A DNA stretch of 64,000 nucleotides from Arbacia lixula (Eukaryota > Echinodermata > Echinoidea > Arbacioida > Arbaciidae), in contig OZ022583.1 of the NCBI GenBank assembly GCA_963669155.1, positions 8,415,921 to 8,479,920 of the forward strand, in the 5' to 3' direction. Each line of letters opens with the position of its first letter. Positions within the stretch are counted from its first letter, which is position 1. The notes below the pieces were generated by a model. That model worked only from the letters and a program-made list of their open reading frames with translations. It was not told the origin of the DNA and made no database searches. A program made the position numbers and the translations under genes. Of the stretch, positions 10,085 to 21,439 are shown piece by piece.

Positions 10085-10429
10085 GTGTACACACGTATGC
10101 TTAGGATAGCTCTTAATGTGTCTTGGTGCGACTTCATACGAAATGTCAATTTATATGGTGGTCTACCAAAAGTATCTATCAAAGTGCGTAAGAGGAGAAT
10201 GAAAATAGCGGGACACTGTGTGAGACACCCTGAACTATCTGCTAATCCCCTCATACTCTGGGAGCCTAAACAGGGAAATGCAAGAAGAGGGAGAAGTCGG
10301 GCCACTTACATTAGCGTACTAAAGAATGACACTGGCCTTGATAGCGTTAGTGAGCTCAGGACAGCCATGACGGATAGACAGGTCTGGAGGTGCAACTATG
10401 TTCATGGAACCCGAGATGGCATAGGCTGA
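10085..10429 (+). pseudogene. LINE reverse transcriptase C-terminal fragment
   Basis: A 114-codon frame with the C-terminal tail found after RT in many invertebrate LINE ORF2 proteins: TRMLRIALNVSW, RRMKIAGHCVRHPE, LILWEPKQGNARRGRSRATY, DTGL, DRQVW. There is no polymerase core or endonuclease, so it is a 5'-truncated, dead copy. It lies in the loop between the inverted arms at 9787-9990 and 10601-10839. The protein is not related closely to the larger LINEs at 12-21 kb. Confidence 0.8.
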
Positions 10430-10600
10430 AGCCTATGCATGCCCTCGAATTAGTAGTAGTAATAGTTGAGAAAATAATAAGCAAAGAGAGGGAACTTTGA
10501 GACGTCGTCGGGACTCTGGTGGTAGTCCCATATGTGCAAAGATGTGTGTGTTGTGATGTGATGTGTGAAATTAAATAAATAAATAAAAAGTAAACTAGTA

Positions 10601-10839
10601 ATACGAATCAAAGTTCTTATCGTTAAAATATGATTCAGATTTACTGAAAGTAATCGCGTCGGAACAGATCCACATAATAAATCTGTAACATGAATATAAT
10701 AATATTGAACTTGGCGCTCGCCGCGGCTAGCGTCATGAGCGTTGTAAACAATATGATCGCAGCGATCGCTGAATGCTCGCGTACTAGAATTCCATCCCAT
10801 CATGCATTGCGATGCAAGAACCGTAAAGGCACGTATTGC
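10601..10839 (+). repeat. Right arm of inverted duplication
   Basis: This is the reverse-complement counterpart of 9787-9990. Matching blocks include AGATTTACTGAAA, GATCCACATAA/AAATCTGTAACATGAA, GAATGCTCGCGTACTAGAAT and CAAGAACCGTAAAGG. It contains an extra GC-rich insert near 10712-10737. The donor-like GT of the left arm is GC here (AAAGGCACGT). Confidence 0.8.
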
Positions 10840-10850
10840 CACCAGCCTGA

Positions 10851-12009
10851 TCATAAATTATGACATAATTGCTAGACACTGTCTGGACTCTGGAGACCGC
10901 TATATAATTTTACAGCATGAACGCAGTTTAACAGTACATGTATCTCCCGCTTGATGATACATTATTCCTATGGGAAAGGCTGAAAAAATTCCAAATTTTA
11001 TACTCTCTGCAATAAGTGTCACCTCAGCAACCATTTGAATTTTTGAATGTTTGTTGACACAATTCAGTCACTTGATGTGAATTGAAATTATTGGCATGAT
11101 TGAGCGTCACTATTTCCTACATCAGAAACATATGGATCAGCGCAAATTTTCAAGAATTTCTATGCTTTCTTTGCCTGCCATTGCAATTGTTAATGATATG
11201 GTCACTTTTTTCAAGACTTCAGACATTGACAAGGGTCAAGACATATCAAATGATCAATTAATCATGAATTACCATCTGATCATGATCATCATTACATCAA
11301 TACCTACTTGAATTGTTTTAATGTTTGAGAAATATCACCATTCCGTAACATCAAAATAAATTTCAACAAGTTCAAATTCATTATGCTTCCACTTAAGTTA
11401 CAGCTGCAAGATGTTCTTAAATTTTCTTCGTGATCGTGGTGGAGCGGAAACGTCGAAACATCGGAGTCCGATATCATGGATATTCGGAAACGTACGTCGT
11501 ATGTAATCTAATGCAGCAATAACGGACAAAACATGTTCTGAATCTGATGTTTACCATTTAGAGAGCAACTGACAACAGAGCTAGCAGAAGAGCAATTCAA
11601 GGAGTACCACTTGGTCTACAACTGTACGTTTACAACATAATTTAGGAAGAAAGGTAACGTACTACTACAAGAGCTTTCGCAGATGAAAAACTTGAGTTGA
11701 ACTCACACCACCGCCGCCATCCCCATGACCGTCTGCGCGTCCAAATGAAAGTGGCGCTACAAAATGCGGACTGTAGCTGGCGCTTGACCTTTTATTAGCT
11801 ATTATAGCAGAGCTCTAAGAATCGTGCCCATCCCCCCAGGCCCACTCCGGAAAGTTCCGCGGGAATTTGAAAATGAAATATTTTCGTGCACAGAAAAAAT
11901 ATTCTGTCTCGATCAGTCTCAGTATGAATAACTGGGGTGGCATTCTGAAAACGAATAAGTGTTGACTTACGTTTCCTTGAGAATGTCACCCAATTCATCT
12001 ACATGATCT
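10851..12009. other. Intergenic sequence without recognisable gene
   Basis: AT-rich unique-looking sequence. Short ORFs (for example 11096-11311) have no recognisable motif and no splice or codon support. I see no RNA gene or repeat in it. Confidence 0.5.
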
Positions 12010-12011
12010 AC

Positions 12012-12193
12012 GATGTCCTCAAAGCGTTTTATTTATTTTGTATTCAACTTTAAATATCAATTACGGTGTCCATGCTTGGGGTAAATCTCTCAAAACACAA
12101 TTAGATAAACTCTTCTTGGTCCAAAAGAGAGTAATACGAACAATCTGTGATGCTGACTTTCCAGCTCATACAAATCCTCTGTTCCACCATCAT
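12012..12193 (+). pseudogene. Short LINE ORF2 fragment (+ strand)
   Basis: Near-identical to part of the LINE ORF2 3' region found on the opposite strand at about 13150-13330, including CTTCTTGGTCCAAAAGAG and CAATCTGTGATGCTGACTTT. A block between TTCAACTTTAA and ATATCAAT is deleted relative to the intact copy. A remnant of an older or rearranged insertion beside the intact element. Confidence 0.85.
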
Positions 12194-12832
12194 GTTTATA
12201 CGTTTTTATGCTGAATCTGAAATAAAACGAATCAATCAATTAATAAGGTTCAAGGTTCAAGTTTATTTGTCTTTCTTCAGATACAATTTTACAGATTAAC
12301 AACGAGTGACAGTGTACATAAAGAAACAGTAATATGGAACAAGTTTAAATGTTGCATCAGAGAGAAGATAGAAAGACGAGGAGAACTTATGAAAGCATAG
12401 CTTGTTAGAGTCAGGTCCCTCATGGCAATAACATGTTAAAAAACGACCAGTCTGATTTAATACATGTAGTACAAACATGAATACAATAGATATCTTTTTA
12501 GGCAGAACACAAAGACACTTGAGTACTAGAACAAATAACTAAACAACTTTAGATACTAACATGGTTAACTAAATCAATGAAAAGGGTGGGGAGAAGAGGC
12601 TTATTTACAAAAGAGGGTGGGGAAAGTGGGGAAAAACAACATGAAGATATAAAAGGGTATAGGGCTGGGTGGGAGAGAGAGAGCGAGGATTATTAAAAGC
12701 TGGTAAATGACAGAAAAAGATAGGAAGAAGAAAAGGTGAGTTGGCAGGTCCCACATGTATGTACATGTGGATCGTGTTCAACTTTCAAAATAAAACACGG
12801 CAGTACACCTGTACCACAACTTTGAACATGGC

Positions 12833-15800
12833 TTAAGAATCAACTAGGTAGTTATTCAATAAGTGTAACTTCAGTTTGCGTTTGAAAACAGAAATACTGA
12901 CAGAACGACTAATACTTGAGTCAAGAGAGTTCCAGAACCTTGGTCCCGTGCAAATTAAAGTGTTGAGAGTAAACTTAGTCCGTGCATGGGGTAAATGGAA
13001 TGCAGAAGCATGTCTTGTGGCATAATTGTGAATTTCATTGTTTTTCTTGAACATTTGGGCTAATGCCAGCGGCAGTACACCCGAGTTAAGATCGTACATT
13101 AGGGAACCCAATTGCATATAGTAAATGTCTTCTACCTTTAAGATTCTATGATGATGGAACAGAGGATTTGTATGAGCTCGAAAGTCAGCATCACAGATTG
13201 TTCGTATTACCCTCTTTTGGACCAAGAAGAGTTTATCTAATTGTGTTTTAAGAGATTTACCCCACGCAAGGACACCATAATTGATATAAGGTAGAATTAA
13301 AGTTGAATACAAAATGAATAAAACGCTTTGAGGAAGAGAATATTTTAGCCTTGGAATTACACCAGTATTCTTTGACAATGTTTTGCATAGATTATTTATA
13401 TGAGTTTTCCATGTTAATTTTTCGTCAATATGGAGACCTAGGAATTTAGTTGAAACCACCCTATCTATCACAGCACCATTGAATATGATGTCCCTCGGCA
13501 ACAGCTTAATTGAATTGCTATACATCATATAGTTAGTTTTTTTTAGATTTAGGGACAGTTTATTGGCTTGAATCCATGCTGTAATATTACATAACTCTGA
13601 GTTAATTGTTTGCAAAAGGACTTGAACATCTTTGTGTGAAAAAAATATGCTGGAATCATCTGCAAACAGTATAAAAGATAATACATTGGAAGAGTATTGG
13701 AAATCATTAATATAAAGAATGAATAAAAGAGGACCAAGAAGAGATCCTTGCGGCACTCCACAGGTAACATTTTGTAACTCTGAAGCAAAACCATGAATGG
13801 ATACAAATTGCTGCCTGTCAGCTAAATAGCTCCTGAACCAGTCCAGGGCTGCACCTCTGATCCCATAGTGCGATAATTTACTTAACAAAATGTTATGATC
13901 TACTGTATCAAATGCCTTAGAGTAATCCAAGAATATTCCAATTGTGTGCATATGGTTATCCAGGGCATCAGAAACTTTATTGATGAAGTGCAATATAGCA
14001 TGGGTGGTAGTATGTTTCTCACGGAAGCCAAATTGAAAGTTGGAAAAAATTTTACTTGCATTGAGAAACTTAACACTTCTCAAGTAAATAAGTTTTTCAA
14101 GAATTTTAGAGAACCCTGTTAACAGAGAGATGGGCCGATAGTTTGTCAAGAGCTTGGGGTCGCCCTTCTTAAAAATTGGGACAACCTTTGCAACTTTCAT
14201 ATTCCTGGGTACAATGCCATTTGTCATCGACAAATTAAAAATGTGCACTAACGGCTTTACAATTCCTGGTGCAACACCTTTAATTAGACTGTTGGAGATA
14301 TTATCACATCCAGGGCTTTTCCCAATCTTCAAAGAATTTACCAAACTAAGTACCTCCCCCTCATTCGTTGGCATCATAAACAAACTCTGCTCATTAGGGT
14401 GTCTTAAGAAATCACGAAATGATTTATCACAGTTAGGTATGCCCTCCGATAGTTTCGGACCAATATTACAAAAGTAATTATTGAAGTTTTCTACAATAGA
14501 TTTCTCATCATCTACTAATTCTCCATCAATTTCCATAGATCGAATACTTGATGCTACGTTCTTGCTCTTAAAAACTTGTTTTATTACTTTCCATGTTCCT
14601 TTTATGTCTTTAAAGGTTCTCTGAAACTGAGTGGAGTAATAACTTTTCTTTGAAGCACGTAAGATTGTAGTTAGGGTGTTCCGATATCTCGTATATTTTT
14701 TATGTGACTGTTCTGATTTAGCTGTTTTGTATTTGTAATATAGCTTATTTTTCGTATTTATTGACTTCAACAACGATTTTGTAATCCATGGCATTATAGG
14801 GATTTTCTTGCGATTTCCTCTATTCCTTTTACATAAAGGTATATTCAAATCATACAACAATAAGAATTTGCTAAAGAAGTTATCGAAAGAGCTATCAGCA
14901 TTTTGATCAAGTAGAACATCACTCCAGTCAGTTGCGATTAGCGCCTCCTTAAGCCTTGCAATATTCTCTGAGTTACTCATACGGATACGATTATTTTGAG
15001 TAGTAGTGAGAGATTGTTTGCTAAGTGGCACTTTGGTATATACAGGGAAATGGTCAGACAGATCAGAAATTATGATGCCAGCTACTGGAAAAGGTTGTAA
15101 ATTGCTGAAAATATTGTCAATGAGAGTAGAAGAGTGATCAGTTACTCTTGTAGGTTTAGTAATGAGAGGCATCAAGGAGAAGGACACCAACATGTTCAAA
15201 AATTCATCAACAGAGCTATTTTCATCACAAGAGAGCAAGTTCAGATTATAATCACCCATGAGAAACATTGTCTTGTTATTAAGTAATGGATTTGACAGTA
15301 TATCATGTACTTCATCTATAAAGAGGTTTGTATTACTATGCGGTGGTCTATAAACAACTCCTAAAACAACATTTCGCTTTCCTGGTATGTTAACATCAAC
15401 AAATATAGTTTCTAACACATCATTCATGATAGTAAGTTCATGACATACTTGGTAATCCAACATAGATGGAATATAAAGAGCCACCCCTCCACCCTTTTTA
15501 CTTTGTCTGTTATTAAAAACCAGGTTATAACCAGGAATGGAATATAGGTTAGCATCGAGATCAGTGGGAAACCAAGTTTCAGTAACACCTATTGCTGCGA
15601 ATCCTGAGCTAATACACTTGGTGAAAGCACTGAAACTTTCAAAATTCTTACACATACTACGAATATTCAAGTGAATTAAAGCAAGGTCATTGCTCTTTGA
15701 GCCACAGACTAAATCGAAGAATTGATGTTCAGTGCAATATTCACAATTTATTGTAATCTGATCACCATTTTCATCAAATTGTTCCAAGGTGCTCGTATTG

Positions 15801-15841
15801 GATTCAAGGAAATTACACACTTCATCGTCACTTTCGCTCAT
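12833..15841 (-). CDS. LINE ORF2: endonuclease-reverse transcriptase
   Basis: A single 1002-aa frame. The N-terminal apurinic/apyrimidinic-type endonuclease covers about residues 50-270 (HLNIRSMCKNFESF, TETWF, GGGVALYI, VVYRPPHSN, GDYNLNLL, and the C-terminal SDLSDHFPVYTK with the catalytic SDH). Reverse transcriptase covers about 520-780: NYRPISLLTGFSKILEKL, FLDYSKAFDTVDH, GVPQGSLLGPLLFILYINDF and the active-site FADD. A thumb-like C-terminal region follows (FLGLHIDEKLTWKTHI, LPYINYGVLAWG). It nicks target DNA and copies the element RNA there. The stop at 12833 is followed by the 3' UTR. Confidence 0.95.
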   Translation of the reverse strand: MSESDDEVCNFLESNTSTLEQFDENGDQITINCEYCTEHQFFDLVCGSKSNDLALIHLNIRSMCKNFESFSAFTKCISSGFAAIGVTETWFPTDLDANLYSIPGYNLVFNNRQSKKGGGVALYIPSMLDYQVCHELTIMNDVLETIFVDVNIPGKRNVVLGVVYRPPHSNTNLFIDEVHDILSNPLLNNKTMFLMGDYNLNLLSCDENSSVDEFLNMLVSFSLMPLITKPTRVTDHSSTLIDNIFSNLQPFPVAGIIISDLSDHFPVYTKVPLSKQSLTTTQNNRIRMSNSENIARLKEALIATDWSDVLLDQNADSSFDNFFSKFLLLYDLNIPLCKRNRGNRKKIPIMPWITKSLLKSINTKNKLYYKYKTAKSEQSHKKYTRYRNTLTTILRASKKSYYSTQFQRTFKDIKGTWKVIKQVFKSKNVASSIRSMEIDGELVDDEKSIVENFNNYFCNIGPKLSEGIPNCDKSFRDFLRHPNEQSLFMMPTNEGEVLSLVNSLKIGKSPGCDNISNSLIKGVAPGIVKPLVHIFNLSMTNGIVPRNMKVAKVVPIFKKGDPKLLTNYRPISLLTGFSKILEKLIYLRSVKFLNASKIFSNFQFGFREKHTTTHAILHFINKVSDALDNHMHTIGIFLDYSKAFDTVDHNILLSKLSHYGIRGAALDWFRSYLADRQQFVSIHGFASELQNVTCGVPQGSLLGPLLFILYINDFQYSSNVLSFILFADDSSIFFSHKDVQVLLQTINSELCNITAWIQANKLSLNLKKTNYMMYSNSIKLLPRDIIFNGAVIDRVVSTKFLGLHIDEKLTWKTHINNLCKTLSKNTGVIPRLKYSLPQSVLFILYSTLILPYINYGVLAWGKSLKTQLDKLFLVQKRVIRTICDADFRAHTNPLFHHHRILKVEDIYYMQLGSLMYDLNSGVLPLALAQMFKKNNEIHNYATRHASAFHLPHARTKFTLNTLICTGPRFWNSLDSSISRSVSISVFKRKLKLHLLNNYLVDS

Positions 15842-16137
15842 ATTGATAGAGAAAGAACATAGATACTGTGCAGTGACACCGTGGTCTGAGATTTATCAAA
15901 AGGCCAACTGAAATAAAAAAGAGAGGATAAGGAATAGAGTCTAAGGAAGAGGAGACACCTTTGGGGGGAAATAACAATGTTGAAACGATAGATAAAAGAC
16001 TGAAGGCGAAACCAAGTAGGAAAACGGGAGTAATATAAAATGAACAAAGGCAAGAAAGGAACGGTAAGTAAACAAGACATATTTATCATAAATATAGGAA
16101 ACTTACAAGTACAGAATTACTAGACAGAAAAGTTCAG

Positions 16138-16887
16138 TCACAAGTTTGTAATGTCCGCCTCACACGTTATTAACTTTTTTATGAGACGATCACTGCCACT
16201 GGTAGCGAGGCCGGCGAAGATTTTTCCGTCAACACTCCAAGCCTTGACGGCCTTCTCCGAGTGCCTAACAGCATGGAAAAGTTTTTGTTTCCTTGCCGTC
16301 AAGTCCTCGTTGACATATATACCAGAGCCCTTTAGCTTCATTCTCGCCCTCATGAAAAGGGCTCTGGTATTGTAGTTGGCAAACTTGACAAGCAAGGAGC
16401 GCGGAGCAGGCTTCTTGGTACCAGCTGGCTTGGTACCCTCGCCGTCAGCTACACTTGGGCGCGGTCCAAGGCGATGGGTGTTGTCGATATCAGCTGGGGT
16501 CAAAGCCACGCCCATCTGGTTGGCAACCCGACAGACCACCTCCTCTGCTAATTCCCCAGCCGTCTCCTCCACGCCGTGGATCCGTACATTGTTGCGCCGG
16601 GAGTATTGTTCCAAGGCGTCCACCTTGGCATCCAGTACTCCAACAGCATCACCCGAGCTCTGCTGTGTTTTCCTGAGACGTTCGATCTCCGATGCTTGAG
16701 CTGCCACCTTTACCTCCAGCTCAAACACCCTCCCTTCCTGCTCATCGAGCCGAGCAGCCAAGCTTGCCACAGCCTCCAGAACGGCAGACTTGACCATCAG
16801 CTTGAAAGCATCACTGCTCTCAAGCTGACATATCACGTGACGAGCAATGTCAGCGGGACTGTGAGTGTCTGATTTTTTCTGCGGCAT
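16138..16887 (-). CDS. LINE ORF1: coiled-coil RNA-binding protein
   Basis: Starting at the ATG for MPQKKSD the protein is about 249 aa; an in-frame ATG further upstream (17055) exists but its sequence looks like leader. A coiled coil of about 70 residues (LAARLDEQEGRVFELEVKV onward, leucine/alanine heptads) is followed by EQYSRRNNVRIHGV and THRLG, then LLVKFANYNTRALFMRARMK. This is the layout of L1-like ORF1 RNA chaperones (coiled coil, RRM-like domain, C-terminal domain). It would bind the element RNA as a trimer. No frameshift is present. Confidence 0.85.
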   Translation of the reverse strand: MPQKKSDTHSPADIARHVICQLESSDAFKLMVKSAVLEAVASLAARLDEQEGRVFELEVKVAAQASEIERLRKTQQSSGDAVGVLDAKVDALEQYSRRNNVRIHGVEETAGELAEEVVCRVANQMGVALTPADIDNTHRLGPRPSVADGEGTKPAGTKKPAPRSLLVKFANYNTRALFMRARMKLKGSGIYVNEDLTARKQKLFHAVRHSEKAVKAWSVDGKIFAGLATSGSDRLIKKLITCEADITNL

Positions 16888-17100
16888 GTTGATGCGTGGG
16901 TCGCTCCAAGAAAACAAAGCAGAGCTCTCTATATGACTCTGTGCGAGGCTAGTGCATAGCGTACTGTGCTGTGAATAACTTTCAGTGCGATCTACTCCAT
17001 TACTATGCACAAGTGACACAAAAGTCAGCACGTGGGACCGAATTGAAAAAAACAAAACGTGCGACTTGCAAGCTCCAGCAAGTTAAAGTGAAACTACGTC

Positions 17101-17428
17101 ATTCCTGATTTGAGAGCGGCATAAACAGGACAATCATGGATGACAAGACAAATCAGATGGCACCACAGTAACTAGATGATATTTTCACAGAAAGAGAGGC
17201 ATTTGAATTGTTGAATAGACACCCGCCACGCGAGTGACATCAATACACATTAATTTAATCAGAAAGGGATTAAAAAATATCTTTAAAAAAATCCATTGAA
17301 ATAAAAAGCAAAACAATACTATGAAAAAGAAATGATTGAAGAAATCAAAATGAAACAAGGAAAACAAATTTAAAAAGGGAATCCTGCAATAAATAAGTTG
17401 AAGGAAAGAAAAATAGCAAAAGAATTAA
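17101..17428. other. Spacer between LINE copies
   Basis: AT-rich sequence with no gene. It separates the 5' end of the intact LINE from the 3' fragment of another copy. Confidence 0.5.
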
Positions 17429-17815
17429 TCATAGAATCTTAAAGGTAGAAGACATTTACTATATGCATTTTGGCTCCCTAATGTGCGATCTTAACACAGG
17501 TGTACTGCCACTGGCATTAGCCAAAGTGTTCAAGAAAAAACAATGAAATTCATAATTATGCCACAAGACGTGCTTCTGCATTCCATTTTACCCCATGCAC
17601 GGACTGAGGTTACTCCCAACACTTTGCACCGGACCAAGGTTCTGGAACTCTCTTGACTCAAATATGAGTCGTTCTGTCAGTATTTCTGTTTTCAAAAGCA
17701 CTGAACTGAAGTTACACTTATTGAATAACTATCTAGTTCATTCTTAAGGTATGTTAAAAGTTGTGATACTGCCGTGTTTTATTATAAAATTTGAACGCGA
17801 TCCACATGTACATGT
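17429..17815 (+). pseudogene. LINE 3' fragment (end of ORF2 and start of 3' UTR)
   Basis: Matches the last ~100 codons of the ORF2 described at 12833-15841, in the opposite orientation, with many substitutions and frameshifts (for example an extra base block in TTTTCAAAAGCACTGAACTG). It breaks off at about 17815, where the next, younger copy begins. Confidence 0.85.
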
Positions 17816-17818
17816 ACA

Positions 17819-20645
17819 TGGCATCATAATTTCTGATCTGTCTGACCATTTCCCTGTATATACCAAAGTGCCACTTAGCAAACAATCTCTCACTACTACT
17901 CAAAATAATCGTATCCGTATGAGTAACTCAGAGAATATTGCAAGGCTTAAGGATGCACTAATCGCAACTGACTGGAGTGATGTTCTACTTGATCAAAATG
18001 CTGATAGCTCTTTCGATAACTTCTTTAGCAAATTCTTATTGTTGTATGATTTGAATATACCTTTATGTAAAAGGAATAGAGGACATCGCAAAAAAATCCC
18101 TATAATGCCATGGATTACAAAATCGTTGTTGAAGTCAATAAATACGAAAAATAAGCTATATTACAAATACAAAACAGCTAAATCAGAACAGTCACATAAA
18201 AACTATACGAGATATCGGAACACCCTACAATCTAAAGTGCTTCAAAGAAAAATTATTACTCAACTCAGTTTCAGAGAACCTTTAAAGACATAAAAGGAAC
18301 ATGGAAAGTAATAAAACAAATTTTTAAGAGCAAGAACGTAGCATCAAGTATTAGATCTATGGAAATTGATGGAGAATTAGTAGATGATAAGAAATCTATT
18401 GTAGAAAACTTTTGTAATATTGGTCCGAAACTATCGGAGGGCATACCTAAAATGTGATAAATCATTTCGTGATTTCTTAAGGCACCCTAATGAGCAGAGT
18501 TTGTTTATGATGCCAACGAATGAGGGAGAGGTACTTAGTTTGGTAAATTCTTTGAAGATTGGGAAAAGCCCTGGATGTGATGATATCTCCAACAGTCTAA
18601 TTAAAAGTGTTGCACCAGGAATTGTAAAGCCATTATAGTGCACATTTTTAATTTGTCGATGACAAATGGCATTGTGCCCAGGAATATGAAAGTTGCAAAG
18701 GTTGTCCCAATTTTTAAGAAGGGCGACCCCAAGCTCTTGACAAACTATCGGCCCATCTCTCTCTTAACAGGGTTCTCTAAAATTCTTGAAAAACTTATTT
18801 ACTTGAGAAGTGTTAAGTTTCTCAATGCAAGTAAATTTTTTTCCAACTTTCAATTTGGCTTCCGTGAGAAACATACTACCACCCATGCTACATTGCACTT
18901 CATCAATAAAGTTTCTGATGCCCTGGATAACCATACGCACACAATTGGAATATTCTTGGATTACTCTAAGGCATTTGATACAGTACATCATAACATTTTG
19001 TTAAGTAAATTATCGCACTATGGGATCAGAGGTGCAGCGCTGGACTGGTTCAGGAGCTATTTAGCTGACAGGCAGCAATTTGTATCCATTCATGGTTTTG
19101 CTTCAGAGTTACAAAATGTTACCTGTGGAGTGCCCCAAGGATCTCTTCTTGGTCCTCTTTTATTCATTCTTTATATAAATGATTTCCAATATTCTTCCAA
19201 TGTATTATCTTTTATACTGTTTGCAGATGATTCCAGCATATTTTTTTCACACAAAGATGTTCAAGTCCTTTTGCAAACAATTAACTCAGAGTTATGTAAT
19301 ATTACAGCATGGATTCAGGCCAATAAGCTGTCCCTAAATCTAAAAAAAAATAACTATATGATGTATAGCAATTCAATGAAGCTGTTACCTTGGGACAACA
19401 CATTCAATGGTGCTGTGATAGATAGGGTGGTTTCAACTAAATTCCTAGGTCTCCATATTGACGAAAAATTATGGAAAACTCATATAAATAATCTATGCAA
19501 AAGATTGTCAAAGAATACTGGTGTAATTCGAAGGCTAAAATATTCTCTTCCTCAAAGCGTTTTATTTATTTTGTATTCAACTTTAATTCTACCTTATATC
19601 AATTATGGTGTCCTTGCGTGGGGTAAATCTCTCAAAACACAATTAGATAAACTCTTCTTGGTCCAAAAGAGGGTAATACGAACAATCTGTGATGCTGACT
19701 TTCGAGCTCATATACAAATCCTGTGTTCCATCATCATAGAATCTTAAAGGTAGAAGACATTTACTATATGCAATTGGGTTCCCTAATGTACGATCTTAAC
19801 TCGGGTGTACTGCCGCTGGCATTAGCCCAAATGTTCAAGAAAAACAATGAAATTCACAATTATGCCACAAGACATGCTTCTGCATGCATTCCATTTACCC
19901 CATGCACGGACTAAGTTTAATCTCAACACTTTAATTTGCACGGGACCAAGGTTCTGGAACTCTCTTGACTCAAGTATTAGTCGTTCTGTCAGTATTTCTG
20001 TTTTCAAACGCAAACTGAAGTTACACTTATTGAATAACTATCTAGTTGATTCTTAAGCTATGTTCAAAGTTGTGGTACAGGTGTACTGCCGTGTTTTATT
20101 TTGAAAGTTGAACACGATCCACATGTACATACATGTGGGACCTGCCAACTCACCTTTTCTTCTTCCTATCTTTTTCTGTCATTTACCAGCTTTTAATAAT
20201 CCTCGCTCTCTCTCTCTCTCCCACCCAGCCCTATACCCATTTATATCTTCATGTATGTTGTTTTTTCCCCACCCTCTTTTGTAAATAAGCCTCTTCTCTC
20301 CACCCTTTTCATTGATTTAGTTAACCATGTTAATATCTAAAGTTGTTTGGTTATTTGTTTTAGTATTCAAGTGTCTTTGTGTTCTGCCTAAAAAGATATT
20401 TATTGTATTCATGTTTGTACTACATGTATTAAATCAGACTGGTCGTTTTTAACATGTTATTGCCATGAGGGACCTGACTTTAACAAGCTATGCTTTCATA
20501 AGGTCTCCTCGTCTTTCTATCTTCTCTCTGATGCAACATTTAAACTTGTTCCATATTACTGTTTCTTTATGTACACTGTCACTCGTTGTTAATCTGTAAA
20601 ATTGTATCTGAAGAAAGACAAATAAACTTGAAACTTGAAACTTGA
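17819..20645 (+). pseudogene. 5'-truncated, frameshifted LINE copy in opposite orientation
   Basis: Starts inside the endonuclease (IIISDLSDHFPVYTK) and runs to the 3' UTR and a CTTGAAA tandem tail. Compared with the intact copy, I see a small deletion near 18230 that shifts the frame, a 12-bp in-frame deletion near 18411, a +1 shift near 18450, an insertion creating a stop near 18636, an in-frame 3-bp loss near 19470, and further shifts near 19712 and 19886. The RT core (18638-19747) is still open. Only short-range differences separate it from the intact copy, so it is recent but dead. 5' truncation is the usual outcome of LINE insertion. Confidence 0.92.
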
Positions 20646-21170
20646 TGTACATACATGTGGGACCTGCCAACTCACCTTTTTTTTCTTTCTCTCTTTTTCT
20701 GTCATTTACCAGCCTCCTCGCTCTCTCTCTCCCACCCAGCCCTATATACCTTATATATCTATATCTTCATGTATGTGGTTTTTCTCCACTTCTCCCACCT
20801 TCTTTTGTAAATAAGCTACTTCTCCCCACCCTTTTCATTGATTTAGCTATCAATGTTAATATTTTAAGTTGTTTAGTTATTTGTTTTAGTTCTCTTGAAG
20901 TGTCTTTGTGTTTTACCTAAAAAGATATTTATTGTATTCATGTTTGTATTACTTGTCAGACTGGTCGTTTTTAATATGATATTGCCATGAGGGGCCTGAC
21001 CTTAACAAGCTATATGCTTTCATAAGGTCTCCTCGTCTTTCTATCTTCTCTCTGTGCAACATTTAAACTTGTTCCATATGACTGTTCCTTTATGTACTCT
21101 GTCACTCGTTGTTAATCTGAAAAATTGTATTTGGAGAATGAAAAAATGAAACTTGAACTTGAACTTGTAT
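20646..21170 (+). mobile_element. Second 3'-UTR-only LINE fragment in tandem
   Basis: Directly after the tail of the previous copy, a second 3' UTR begins (TGTACATACATGTGGGACCT) and ends again in GAAACTTGAACTTGAACTTG near 21167. It carries only UTR sequence and no coding region. Confidence 0.85.
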
Positions 21171-21439
21171 TGAGTAAGATTTATCAAATCCCGTAGTTAG
21201 TTTCAGTAAGAAATTTACCATTTCATATAGCCCTTTTGCCTTTTTTCAAACATAGAACTTAGTCAATATGTCTGCAATTATACCATGATAGGCCTACACC
21301 ACTTTTTTTTTGACAATTTTGTAGAGTACATAAGAAGATAAGGGTCTGGGGTAAACATGATCGGAAAAGCACTGAGACGACAGGAAAAGCTTCTCATGTG
21401 AAAAACAACCATCCGAAAGGCCGTACAAATATTGATACA

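Larger units (their letters stand above)
12246..17100 (-). mobile_element. Apparently full-length CR1/L2-type LINE
   Basis: The element reads right to left: 5' leader, ORF1 (16887-16138), a ~300-bp spacer, ORF2 (15841-12833), then a ~590-bp 3' UTR ending in AATAAACTTGAA and a short CTTGAAC-type tandem tail at 12246. A 3' microsatellite instead of poly(A) is characteristic of the CR1/L2 group. Both ORFs are uninterrupted, so the copy may be mobilisation-competent. The 5' border is approximate because no clear target duplication could be identified. Confidence 0.85.
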
